Assembly (NCBI RefSeq): GCF_001983935.1
Contig: NZ_CP017641.1
Location: forward strand, 124,001 to 188,000
Reading direction: 5' to 3'
Length of the DNA: 64,000 bases
DNA from: Fuerstiella marisgermanici
Lineage (GTDB): Bacteria; Planctomycetota; Planctomycetia; Planctomycetales; Planctomycetaceae
Shown here: positions 35,668-43,452 of the stretch, in pieces
Layout of the letters: every line of letters starts with the position of its first letter
Position numbering within the stretch: position 1 is the stretch's first letter
Position numbers and translations under genes: made by a program
The notes under the pieces: model-generated
Databases searched by the model: none
What the model saw: the letters and a program-made list of their open reading frames with translations, nothing else
What the model was told of the DNA's origin: nothing

Positions 35668-35886
35668 ATGGAAAGCGTAGTTTTGACTGATGGCGAAGTT
35701 GCGGCGGTGTTGAAGGTCAGCCGTGCAACGATCAGACGCATGTGGTGGCGGAAACAACTGCCCGCACCGATTCAGATCGGCGTCTGCAACCGCTGGCGAA
35801 AATCAGATATCGACCAGTGGCTCGCCGATCAACCGACGAACAATTTGTACGACACGCCTGATGCGTGCGAAAGGAAACTGGTGTAA
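35668..35886 (+). CDS. AlpA/excisionase-like helix-turn-helix protein
   Basis: This 72-residue protein has a MerR/excisionase-type winged helix-turn-helix: LTDGEVAAVLKVSRATIRRMWWR, then PAPIQIGVCNRWRKSDIDQWL. Such proteins act as recombination directionality factors or transcription regulators in satellites and islands. Its stop overlaps the ATG of the capsid gene (TAATG), so the two are translated together. This coupling is unusual for an excisionase and could make it a capsid-module regulator. Confidence 0.75.
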   Translation: MESVVLTDGEVAAVLKVSRATIRRMWWRKQLPAPIQIGVCNRWRKSDIDQWLADQPTNNLYDTPDACERKLV

Positions 35887-37154
35887 TGACTCAACAAACG
35901 ATGAAAATGCAGCTCGAACAAGCTGCGGAGCGACGCATTACCTTACATGCGGAGGTTCAAGAACTTTTGGATGCGGCGACTGAAACGCAGCGGCTTTCAA
36001 AAGAGGACGAGGCGAAGGTCGACGAACTTCTTTGCGAGGTCGAGGACATCGGCCGATTTTTGGAACGGCACCAGTCGCCGAAAATGGGCGGATTCGTTTT
36101 CGGAGAGGATTCTGGGGGCTCAGTCGGCAGCGGTCCGCGTTTTGTGGATCAGCACGGTAACCAGTTGCGAGCGTTTACAGGCGAACAGCAGTTTGCCAAC
36201 AAGCGACTTGACGGTGAACTGGGTGCAGCAATCCACGGCATGCTGACAGGTCAGCCGATGGCATCACAGGCAGGCAGCACAGACAGTGCTGGCGGCTACA
36301 TTCTGAACGGTGACCTGTCCAGCCAGGTGATTGACCTGGCACGTTCTGCGAGCGTCTGCATGCGTGCGGGGGCAGTCACGATGCCGATGACCACATCCGA
36401 ACTGCGGATTGCTCGAGTAGCATCAGATGCAACATCGTATTGGCGACCAGAAACGGCAGCGGTCACATCGTCCACCATGACGTTTGAAGCTGTCAATCTG
36501 CGTGCGAAGACGTTGGCGTGTATCGTGCCTGTCAGCATCGAGATGCTGGAAGATGCGTCGAACGCTGCATCAGTCATCGAATCGGCCCTGGCTGCAAGCA
36601 TGGCTCAGAAACTCGATGCGGCTGGACTTGTCGGCACTGGTGCTGCGTCCGAACCGTTGGGGATCCGTAACCATAGCGGCATCAACACGATTGCCAGCGT
36701 GGGCACACCTGCGGATTACAACGACATCAGCCTGGCCGTCGGTGACATCATGGCGGCGAACTATGCGGGACAGGTCGATGGCCTGTCGTGGATCAGTTCA
36801 CCGCGAACTGACGACACCTATGATGGATTGCAGGATACGACGAACCAACCGTTGATGCCTACGCCACGGGTAGCCAAGCTGAAGCGATTCAGCACGACGG
36901 CGTTGCCTGAAGATGAAGGCGGCGGCAGCGATGAAGCTGTCAGCATCGTGGGTGACTTCAGCCAGTTGGTGTTCGGCATGCGGACGAGGTCCGTCAATAT
37001 CCGAATTCTGGAAGCTGGAACGGCTACCGATGACAGCGGCGACACATGGAACGCAGCAAGCCAGTTGCTGAAGCACATTGTGTGCTACGTGCGGGCCGAC
37101 GTTGCGTTGCTGCGTCCGACCTGGTTTACCGTCCTCACAGGCATCACAGCGTAG
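35886..37154 (+). CDS. HK97-family phage major capsid protein
   Basis: A protein of about 422 residues that should build a virion shell. The N-terminal 60 residues form a charged helical delta-like region (MQLEQAAERRITLHAEVQEL). The HK97 fold follows, with GGYILNGDLSSQVIDLARSA, an E-loop-like YWRPETAAVTSSTMTFEAVN, KTLACIVPVSIEMLEDASNA, the GTGAASEPLGIRN stretch and the C-terminal LKHIVCYVRADVALLRPTWF. The start at 35,886 overlaps the preceding stop. No separate prohead protease or portal is found near it. Confidence 0.9.
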   Translation: MTQQTMKMQLEQAAERRITLHAEVQELLDAATETQRLSKEDEAKVDELLCEVEDIGRFLERHQSPKMGGFVFGEDSGGSVGSGPRFVDQHGNQLRAFTGEQQFANKRLDGELGAAIHGMLTGQPMASQAGSTDSAGGYILNGDLSSQVIDLARSASVCMRAGAVTMPMTTSELRIARVASDATSYWRPETAAVTSSTMTFEAVNLRAKTLACIVPVSIEMLEDASNAASVIESALAASMAQKLDAAGLVGTGAASEPLGIRNHSGINTIASVGTPADYNDISLAVGDIMAANYAGQVDGLSWISSPRTDDTYDGLQDTTNQPLMPTPRVAKLKRFSTTALPEDEGGGSDEAVSIVGDFSQLVFGMRTRSVNIRILEAGTATDDSGDTWNAASQLLKHIVCYVRADVALLRPTWFTVLTGITA

Positions 37155-37166
37155 AAAGGCTGAACA

Positions 37167-37601
37167 ATGAATCTCTCAACATCGGGTAAAATCACCCGCG
37201 TATCCAATGCCGTGGCGGCTGGCCAGGCGACAACCAATTGTTCGTCGGTTGATATGAAGGGCTTTGAAAGTGTGACTTTCGTTCTCAGCGTCGGGGCGAT
37301 TGTCTCGACAGGAACGGTCACACTCAAAGCACAGCAGTCGACCGACAACAGCTCATTCGCTGACCTGGAAGGGACTGCAATTGCCTACACGGATGCCGAC
37401 GACAACAAAGTCGCCATTCTGGAAATCACGAAACCGCTCGAACGTTATGTTCGTCCTGTCGTCATTACGGCAACGGCGAACGGAACAATCGACAGCGTGA
37501 TTGCGATTCAGACGGCTGCTAATGAAGAACCAGTTACACACGACAGCACGACTGTCGTCGGTTCTGAACAGCACCTGGCACCTGCTGAAGGCACTGCGTA
37601 A
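37167..37601 (+). CDS. Putative virion-associated protein, 144 residues
   Basis: It follows the capsid gene by 12 bp. The sequence is beta-rich (SGKITRVSNAVAAGQATTNC, VTLKAQQSTDNSSFADLEG, ERYVRPVVITATANGTIDS), like small head decoration, spike or neck proteins in phages. Family membership is not recognised. It is the last gene before a strong terminator at 37,660, so the capsid operon ends here without tail or portal genes. Confidence 0.6.
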   Translation: MNLSTSGKITRVSNAVAAGQATTNCSSVDMKGFESVTFVLSVGAIVSTGTVTLKAQQSTDNSSFADLEGTAIAYTDADDNKVAILEITKPLERYVRPVVITATANGTIDSVIAIQTAANEEPVTHDSTTVVGSEQHLAPAEGTA

Positions 37602-37659
37602 TTATCGGCGAGTGATGTTCGCGGCATAGATCGATGGACATCACAAACCCTTATGGCTG

Positions 37660-37690
37660 AACCCGTCGGTGTGTGCCGGCGGGTTTTTCT
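37660..37690 (+). terminator. Intrinsic terminator after the capsid module
   Basis: The stem aacccg..cgg / ccg..cgggtt (one bulge) is followed by tttttctt. It separates the capsid operon from the serine recombinase gene. Confidence 0.85.
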
Positions 37691-37827
37691 TGTTCAGGGT
37701 GCAAGTCGGCAGCGTGCTACGGTACACTGCGATCGGCGGGATAGGCTTAGCGGCCAAACGCTGGCACCAACACCAGTTTCCCGTCATTTTATTTTGTTGG
37801 ATTCACTTTAGTTGGAAGGTGAAAACG

Positions 37828-39627
37828 ATGACACGAGCAGTTGCATATCTTCGACGCTCCAGTAGCAAACAGGAAAAGTCGATTTCCGCACAACGGTCTG
37901 CGGTCCAGAACTACGCTGGCGAGCGTGGTTACACGATTGTCAAAGAGTACGTCGACGACGGCATCAGCGGCGACAATAACGCGGCGTTACGACAGTTCCA
38001 TCAGATGCGGGACGACCTGACGACCAGCCACGTCGCGGACGTTGTTTTGGTTTGGGCTTATGACCGCATCAGCCGCAACGACAGTGACGAAGAATCCGCT
38101 GCCATGTTTCCGCTGCGTGAAGCTGGCATCTGCGTTGATTCTGTTACTGAGGGGTTGATTGATCGGGATTCCTTCGAAGGGCGCATCACTCACACCGTTC
38201 GCCAAGAAGGGCGGCACAGCTATATCCGTGACCTGGCGAAGAATTCTTTGCGTGGTCGTGTGAATTCGGCGTTGCAGGGACACATTGCAGGTCAATCTGC
38301 ACCTTATGGTTTCGACCGCATGGTCGTTGATGGCCAGGGCAACCACATTCTGCGAATGAAGAACGGAGATCCAAAACCAACACGCGGCGGAGATACTTAC
38401 ATCACGCTGGTTCCATCAGACGACCCTGAAGTCGTCGCTACGCTGCGTTACATTTTTGAGGAATACGCTAAGCCTCAGATCGGACTGCGCACAATCGCAG
38501 GCGAGTTGACAGAGCGTGGTATCTGCGGACCGCGTGGACCACAACGGGGAACTGAAAATCCAGGTCGCTGGCACGCAAATACGATTAAACACATCCTGTC
38601 GAATCAGAACTACGTCGGCACCTATGTCTTCGGAAAACGGACGGAGGCGAAATTCTTCAAGGTATCCAAGGACCGAATCGAAGAACGACAGAAGACGGAC
38701 TATCGACGTTCAAAGGTGCGACTGAACGACGAAGCCGAACAGGTGATCGTTCCGAATGCCTTTACAGGTCTGATCGATCGCAAGTTGTTTGATGCCGTGC
38801 AACGTAAACTGGATGATCAAAAGCGTGGTAGCCGTCAGCCGCAAGTGAAGAAACCTGATCGGTATCCGCTCGCAGGTCTGGTGATCTGCGGTTGTTGCGG
38901 GGGGCGAATGTATGGCGGACCGAAACCGCACACGACCGATAAGTCAGCCAGTCGTTACTTCTGTTCGACCTATCAAAAAGAAGGCAGTAAGCACAAACAC
39001 GCGAACGGCTGCTATCACAACCAGATTGACGGCGACGCATTGCTGAAAGTCGTCACCGATAAGATTCAGAAGTCACTAACACCCGCAAACCTGAAGCGGT
39101 TGGAATCAGCGATGCGGCGGCAAGTGGCCAAACGATCCAGCCAGAAGCCTGACACAGCACCGCTGCAACGCAAGCTGGACAAACTCAACGCAGACATCGA
39201 CAAGGCCGCAGACCGCCTACTGCGATCCGACGACGATCTGATTGATATTCTCGCTCCTAAGATTAAGGCCATGCGACAGGAGCGTGACAGAGCGGCTGAC
39301 ATGCTGGAAAATGAGCGGCGGAAATCCAGCGATAGCGACGGTGAACGGCTGGTGAGTGATGCCATGCGGCGGCTGAAAGACTTCTCGAAGCAGATTCGAT
39401 CGTCAGCACCAAAAATAAAGCGTGATGCCATCCACATGCTTGTGGACAGCATCACGCTCGAATTTCAGCACGGTTGGAAGGGAAAAAGACCCTTCGACAC
39501 TCTGACGAGAGGAATAATCAACTCGTCTAGAACCGTGCATCGAGAGTTCAGAGGCCCAGTTGAACTTTTTCTCGCCTCCGTCGCCGAGTGGGATGCTCAC
39601 ATTTCCCACCTCATTCTAGCGGCGTAA
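37828..39627 (+). CDS. Large serine recombinase of the satellite-like module
   Basis: This protein of about 599 residues catalyses site-specific integration or excision. The frame is open from 37,669, but the ATG at 37,828 follows ggaagg and begins the resolvase catalytic domain: VAYLRRSSSKQEKSISAQRS with the nucleophilic serine, and VWAYDRISRNDSDEE. A recombinase domain (HANTIKHILSNQNYVGTYVF) and the zinc ribbon (VICGCCGGRMYGG, then a later cysteine) follow, with a coiled coil near residues 450-510. It differs strongly from the recombinase at 55,858, so the two probably act on different sites. Confidence 0.9.
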   Translation: MTRAVAYLRRSSSKQEKSISAQRSAVQNYAGERGYTIVKEYVDDGISGDNNAALRQFHQMRDDLTTSHVADVVLVWAYDRISRNDSDEESAAMFPLREAGICVDSVTEGLIDRDSFEGRITHTVRQEGRHSYIRDLAKNSLRGRVNSALQGHIAGQSAPYGFDRMVVDGQGNHILRMKNGDPKPTRGGDTYITLVPSDDPEVVATLRYIFEEYAKPQIGLRTIAGELTERGICGPRGPQRGTENPGRWHANTIKHILSNQNYVGTYVFGKRTEAKFFKVSKDRIEERQKTDYRRSKVRLNDEAEQVIVPNAFTGLIDRKLFDAVQRKLDDQKRGSRQPQVKKPDRYPLAGLVICGCCGGRMYGGPKPHTTDKSASRYFCSTYQKEGSKHKHANGCYHNQIDGDALLKVVTDKIQKSLTPANLKRLESAMRRQVAKRSSQKPDTAPLQRKLDKLNADIDKAADRLLRSDDDLIDILAPKIKAMRQERDRAADMLENERRKSSDSDGERLVSDAMRRLKDFSKQIRSSAPKIKRDAIHMLVDSITLEFQHGWKGKRPFDTLTRGIINSSRTVHREFRGPVELFLASVAEWDAHISHLILAA

Positions 39628-39658
39628 ACCTCTTCTTGACCGCTTCGGGCCAACATTC

Positions 39659-39756
39659 CGCCCTCATTTAGAAGAGGGCGATTTCCGAATTCGTCGCCCG
39701 AATTCAGGCGTCAAAAACAGACGAATTGCCAATTCGTCAACCGAACTGCCAGTTCG
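39659..39756. repeat. Terminator and cluster of palindromes at a module junction
   Basis: A 7-bp stem hairpin (cgccctc/gagggcg, 39,659-39,680) is followed by gggcga/tcgccc (39,676-39,699). Two near-perfect palindromes come next: gacgaattgccaattcgtc (39,720-39,738) and cgaactgccagttcg (39,742-39,756). The first can end the recombinase transcript. The group may also be a recombinase binding site marking the right end of the satellite-like module; no matching left copy was found. Confidence 0.5.
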
Positions 39757-39823
39757 CCCTTTGACTTGTGAGGAGCAAGCATGTCGCTGCTCCAACTCAA
39801 TCCAAGTCTTTGGGAGTCCGAAC

Positions 39824-40456
39824 ATGAGTGGAATTATAGACAGCGTAATGGAGTGGGGCCAGAACTGCGAGTTTGTCGCTCGCTGCCCAAAGGCAATCAC
39901 GCCTGAAGTCAGAGCTTTCTGCGATTCACTGGAGGCTGATCGGCCCCAGTTTCTTGCAATCCAACCAACCCCATCCGCTGAGCCAGCTTGCTGCTCTCAG
40001 AATGTGTTGGCAGAGGTGGAGGAAGGGAACGGTTCGTTGCAGGCGGGTTGGTCCATCTGGCAAATGCGTAATGCCTACTTGGTCGCAGAACGTCATGCGG
40101 TTCTAAGGACCGAATCCGGCCTCATCGACATCACCCCTCAGTTTGACGCCACTTGTCGAATCGCTTTTGCAGCGACCGAAGAGATGCCTTTCAGCTTCTC
40201 AATGCCGTGCAGTTACTTTCCCCTTTCAGCCCACCCGCTCGTTCTACGCTCGGTGGAGTTGATGAGTCTGAACTCAGAGTTGTTCTTCCGGGGCGGTTTC
40301 CGATCCCGTGAGTTCTACAGAAATGACAGAGAGTCGGCGGATTGCCTCCGTAGGTATTTCTCAATGAACAACCAACAAGACAAGAAGCGGCTGGCCAACT
40401 CACGCAGAGTGAATCGGAAGGCGGAACGTCAGCGGAAACGTGCAAATCGCAGATGA
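39824..40456 (+). CDS. Hypothetical protein, 210 residues
   Basis: The ATG at 39,824 is preferred over one at 39,761 because the extension is cysteine-rich and atypical. The central part, LQAGWSIWQMRNAYLVAERH followed by AVLR..GLIDITP, resembles a widespread domain of unknown function (GW.IW....EAEFHAVW....DITP) that often accompanies SEC-C zinc motifs. The C-terminus is very basic (RRVNRKAERQRKRANRR), suggesting nucleic-acid or ribosome association. It is the first gene of the accessory half of the island. Confidence 0.55.
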   Translation: MSGIIDSVMEWGQNCEFVARCPKAITPEVRAFCDSLEADRPQFLAIQPTPSAEPACCSQNVLAEVEEGNGSLQAGWSIWQMRNAYLVAERHAVLRTESGLIDITPQFDATCRIAFAATEEMPFSFSMPCSYFPLSAHPLVLRSVELMSLNSELFFRGGFRSREFYRNDRESADCLRRYFSMNNQQDKKRLANSRRVNRKAERQRKRANRR

Positions 40457-41222
40457 ACCGTGGGCAATCAATAAGCGTGACATTTCTTTGAGAATGGAAG
40501 GAGCAAACAATGGCAGAGAACTCAGGTATCGGCTGGACCGATCACACAATGAACTTCTGGTGGGGATGCAACAAAGTCTCCACCGAGTGTCAACACTGTT
40601 ACATCGACGGCCTGATGCGCCGGGCGGGGCGAGAGCCATTCAACGGCCCGATGCGGACAGTCGATTGGAGCAAGCCAGCCAAATGGAACAGGCAAGCCGA
40701 AGCGCTCGGTCGTCGGCTGCGAATTTTCACCTGCTCCATGTCAGACTTCTTCCACGAGGGGGCTGACCAATGGCGTCCCGAAGCATGGGAGGTCATCCGA
40801 TCCTGCCCAAACCTCGACTGGCTGGTCCTGACCAAGCGGCCCGAGCTTATCCCGACACGCCTACCGAACGACTGGGGAGGCGGTTATCCGAACGTCTGGC
40901 TAGGCGTAACCTGCGGGGCCACGAGTTCTCTTGGCCGGGTTGCGATTCTCAAGGGCTTACCAGCCCGACTGCGGTTCATCTCCGCAGAACCGTTGCTTGA
41001 ACCTGTGGATTTTCGACCGCATCTGGATGGTTCAATTCACTGGATCATCACGGGCTGTGAGCAGGCGGGGAAAGACAAACGCCGTCCGATGAGCCTCGAC
41101 TGGGTGGAAGACATCGACAACCAGTGCCGGAAAGCGGAGATCGCTCACTTCGTCAAGCAGAGATACGAGGGCACCCAGATCACATACTGAGGTGGTACAG
41201 GTTTCAGGGACAGGTCATTCTC

Positions 41223-42047
41223 TTATTTTGGGAGATTGATGATCTGTTCGAACTGAGCTGGCGACCTGTAATCGAGGCTGGAGTGTCTGCGTTCGTGAAC
41301 GTAGTAGCGGACGTATTTTGACATCTCTCTTCTTGCCTCTGCCTTGCTTTGGTAATCGGTCATTTCGAGTTCGTTCTTGATCGTTCCGAAGCAGCTTTCC
41401 ATGGATGCGTTGTCATAACAGTTGTCAGCACGGCTCATGCTTTGTGTGATTGCTGCCCGACGAAGAATTGATCGGTATTCATTGCCAGCGTACTGGCCGC
41501 CTCGATCCGTGTGGTGAATCAATCCAACGTCAGGCTGTCGTTCTTTGATGCTCGAACGCAGTGCTTTGAGGACCAGCTGTTCCGTCATGTTGTTATCCAG
41601 ATGCCAACCAACGATCCGCCGGGAAAACAGATCCATCAGCATCGCCATGTAGCAAAACGTCCCGTCAGTCAGCGGGATGTAGGTAATGTCTCCAACCCAA
41701 ATTTGATTGATCGTTGTTGGGGCGTCCGCATCGAGCAACAGGTTCGGCGAATAGCCCAGTCGATGACGGCTGTCTGTCGTTTTTGGAACGAACGACTTCG
41801 GCTGAATTGCCTTTAATTTAAGGGCTTTCATGACATTCGAGACCTTCCTGCGATCACAGGGAAGTCCCATTTCCTTGAGGTCTTCGGCAATGCGACGAGC
41901 CCCGTAGCGGCGGCGGTGACACTTAAAGATGACTCTTATCAACGGAGCCAGTTGAGCATCCTGTTCTTCAAAGATCGTGGGCTCAGCAGTCTGCCAGGCA
42001 TAAAACGAAGTTCGGTTCACACCGAGATGACGACAGACTTCGGCCAC
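41223..42047 (-). CDS. IS3 transposase OrfB (copy 1)
   Basis: This 274-residue catalytic part has an rve-type DDE core: Asp in VGDITYIPLTDG, Asp in IHHTDRGGQYAGN and Glu in NASMESCFGTIKNELE. An HTH_21-like segment (RRRYGARRIAEDLKEMGLPC) precedes it. It is normally made by -1 frameshifting from orfA at the A-run. The protein sequence is identical to copy 2. Because orfA of this copy is broken, OrfB may not be made as part of the active fusion here. Confidence 0.93.
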   Translation of the reverse strand: MAEVCRHLGVNRTSFYAWQTAEPTIFEEQDAQLAPLIRVIFKCHRRRYGARRIAEDLKEMGLPCDRRKVSNVMKALKLKAIQPKSFVPKTTDSRHRLGYSPNLLLDADAPTTINQIWVGDITYIPLTDGTFCYMAMLMDLFSRRIVGWHLDNNMTEQLVLKALRSSIKERQPDVGLIHHTDRGGQYAGNEYRSILRRAAITQSMSRADNCYDNASMESCFGTIKNELEMTDYQSKAEARREMSKYVRYYVHERRHSSLDYRSPAQFEQIINLPK

Positions 42048-42097
42048 GTTTCCATGACCTTCCTGAACAATCGCTTCAACGGCCGCATAGACGTCAG

Positions 42098-42399
42098 CTA
42101 TTCGTTGCGGCCGAAAATAGCCAACGCTTTTTTTAGTATGTCCCTCTCACGTTCGACACGCCGCAGATCGGCTTCGAGGTCCTTGACCTTAGCCTCCAAA
42201 GAGCTTGCCACTGGACCACTTTGTTCCAGCTGCTCCTGTTTCCAGCGATACAAAACGTTGACGTTTGAAATGCCCAACCGGTCCACAACCTGAGGAGCCG
42301 TGTACCCATCCAGAAGCAGCTGCACGGCTTCTTCTTTGAACTCATCCGTGTACTGACGGCGAGACGATTTCTTGACTGATTTTTTTTCTTCCGAGACAT
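42098..42399 (-). pseudogene. IS3 OrfA (copy 1), frameshifted
   Basis: Compared with the intact 100-residue OrfA of copy 2, one base is missing in the T-rich stretch around 42,380-42,390, within the first codons. The remainder, LLDGYTAPQVVDRLGISNVN (helix-turn-helix) and the leucine-zipper region, is intact but in a different frame from the start codon. The slippery A-run used for -1 frameshifting is preserved (42,128-42,134). Confidence 0.85.
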
Positions 42400-42558
42400 C
42401 CTGAGGTCCTTTCTACGGACTCAAAATAAGAGATTCACGTGTCCCTGAAACCTGTACCACCTCATACGACGGCCTGATCGACGGAAAGGTCCGCCAAGAG
42501 TGGCCAGAGGTAGCGTAGCCCACCCTTCAAGTAATTCCAGTTCAAGGAGAACCAACAA

Positions 42559-42858
42559 ATGAAACATGACATGGAAGAGATCGTTCAGGCAATTAGCTTG
42601 ATCTCAAACTGGCTCCGAGATGAGTCGAAGTATCCCCGTTCAGTAAAGCCTGCTGAAGAATCGTCTCGCTATCTTGGCATCCGTGAACTTTCGATTGCGT
42701 TTATGGAATGGCAGTTTCGTCGGGTCAGTCAAGCCGAGCAGGAGCATCCACCGACTGACGTTCGTGTCAGCAACCGAGTTCTGCAACTTCTCGAAAAGGC
42801 TGCGGAGGCTCATCAGCAGTGTATTAGTGTTGGGGACGGAGGCAACGACGATGCTTAA
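42559..42858 (+). CDS. Hypothetical protein, 99 residues
   Basis: Not recognised. The sequence is acidic and helical, with MEEIVQAISLISNWLRDESK and NRVLQLLEKAAEAHQQCISV. A good ribosome-binding site (aagga) precedes the ATG. It overlaps the next gene by 8 bp, so both are probably part of one operon with the ATPase downstream. Confidence 0.6.
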   Translation: MKHDMEEIVQAISLISNWLRDESKYPRSVKPAEESSRYLGIRELSIAFMEWQFRRVSQAEQEHPPTDVRVSNRVLQLLEKAAEAHQQCISVGDGGNDDA

Positions 42859-43156
42859 CGAAAGACGAGTGACCGTAGGCGACCTGATCGACGAGGGCCG
42901 TCGCTTTGTGTTGGAAGTCGGCGAGTATCACGAAGGCGAGGGCTTCCGAGCCATCATCGTTTTCGAGAACCACCCCGGCTACTTTCCCAGCGGAGAACTC
43001 TCGAATCAACCAGACGCCGCTCCGGTTCTTTGGTGGCCCATCAGTAACCGTCAAGAAGCTCAAAGAATGGCATATAGCCATTCCAAGGCGACCCTCGGCC
43101 TGAGCAGGATGGAACACATGAAGATCGTCATGTCGTCCATTGGAACGCAACACTAG
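42851..43156 (+). CDS. Hypothetical protein, 101 residues
   Basis: Not recognised. The ATG at 42,851 overlaps the end of the preceding gene; the longer upstream frame is rejected because it only duplicates that gene out of frame. The protein begins MLNERRVTVGDLIDEGRRFV and has a beta-rich middle (FRAIIVFENHPGYFPSGELS). No signal peptide or metal site is seen. Confidence 0.55.
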   Translation: MLNERRVTVGDLIDEGRRFVLEVGEYHEGEGFRAIIVFENHPGYFPSGELSNQPDAAPVLWWPISNRQEAQRMAYSHSKATLGLSRMEHMKIVMSSIGTQH

Positions 43157-43165
43157 TCGGGAAAG

Positions 43166-43366
43166 GTGACGGTCAAGTTTGACTTGGAATCTGCTCGGAT
43201 TTGGTTGCGCAACGGGTTCGGTCAGGAGATGGAATTGGAAGAAGAACATGCTGTCGCTCTCTACCAAGACCTCGCTCGCACGATGAACCTTCCGTTCCGC
43301 CCCAATTGCTCCGAGTGCGGGATGCTACTGGATGAGGACGAGTATTGCGGCTGGTGTGAAGGCTGA
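43166..43366 (+). CDS. Small zinc-binding hypothetical protein, 66 residues
   Basis: Starts with GTG. The C-terminal CSECGMLLDEDEYCGWCEG contains two cysteine pairs like a rubredoxin/zinc-ribbon knuckle. It follows the previous gene by 9 bp. The N-terminal half is helical and acidic. Its role is unknown; small zinc ribbons in islands often bind nucleic acid or protein partners. Confidence 0.5.
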   Translation: MTVKFDLESARIWLRNGFGQEMELEEEHAVALYQDLARTMNLPFRPNCSECGMLLDEDEYCGWCEG

Positions 43367-43452
43367 TAGTACACCGTATGAATCTCGATGGATTCCCTGC
43401 CACCCGTGCCGCTGTGCCGGGTGTGCCGGGTCTCACATTATAGGAGGAAGAA

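Larger units (their letters stand above)
41188..42464 (-). mobile_element. IS3-family element, copy 1
   Basis: The 1,277-bp element has perfect 25-bp terminal inverted repeats starting tgaggtggtacaggtttcag, and a 3-bp target duplication (tac, 41,185-41,187 and 42,465-42,467). It carries a two-frame transposase. It is almost identical to copy 2 at 53,632 but has a one-base deletion near the start of orfA, so it probably cannot make a functional fusion transposase itself. It interrupts the DUF5131 gene. Confidence 0.95.
40510..42518 (+). pseudogene. DUF5131 (phage Gp37/Gp68-like) gene split by an IS3 element
   Basis: The 5' part runs from the ATG at 40,510 to 41,187, where the IS supplies a TGA stop. 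The 3' part resumes after the IS, from 42,468 to the TAG at 42,516-42,518 (DGLIDGKVRQEWPEVA). Removing the IS and one copy of the tac duplication rejoins the frame perfectly. The protein has a radical-SAM-like cysteine cluster (GCNKVSTECQHCY near residue 19) and DWLVLTKRPELI, typical of this family. Only 17 C-terminal residues are lost, so the truncated product could retain some function. DUF5131 proteins are commonly found in phages and islands; their activity is not established. Confidence 0.85.
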
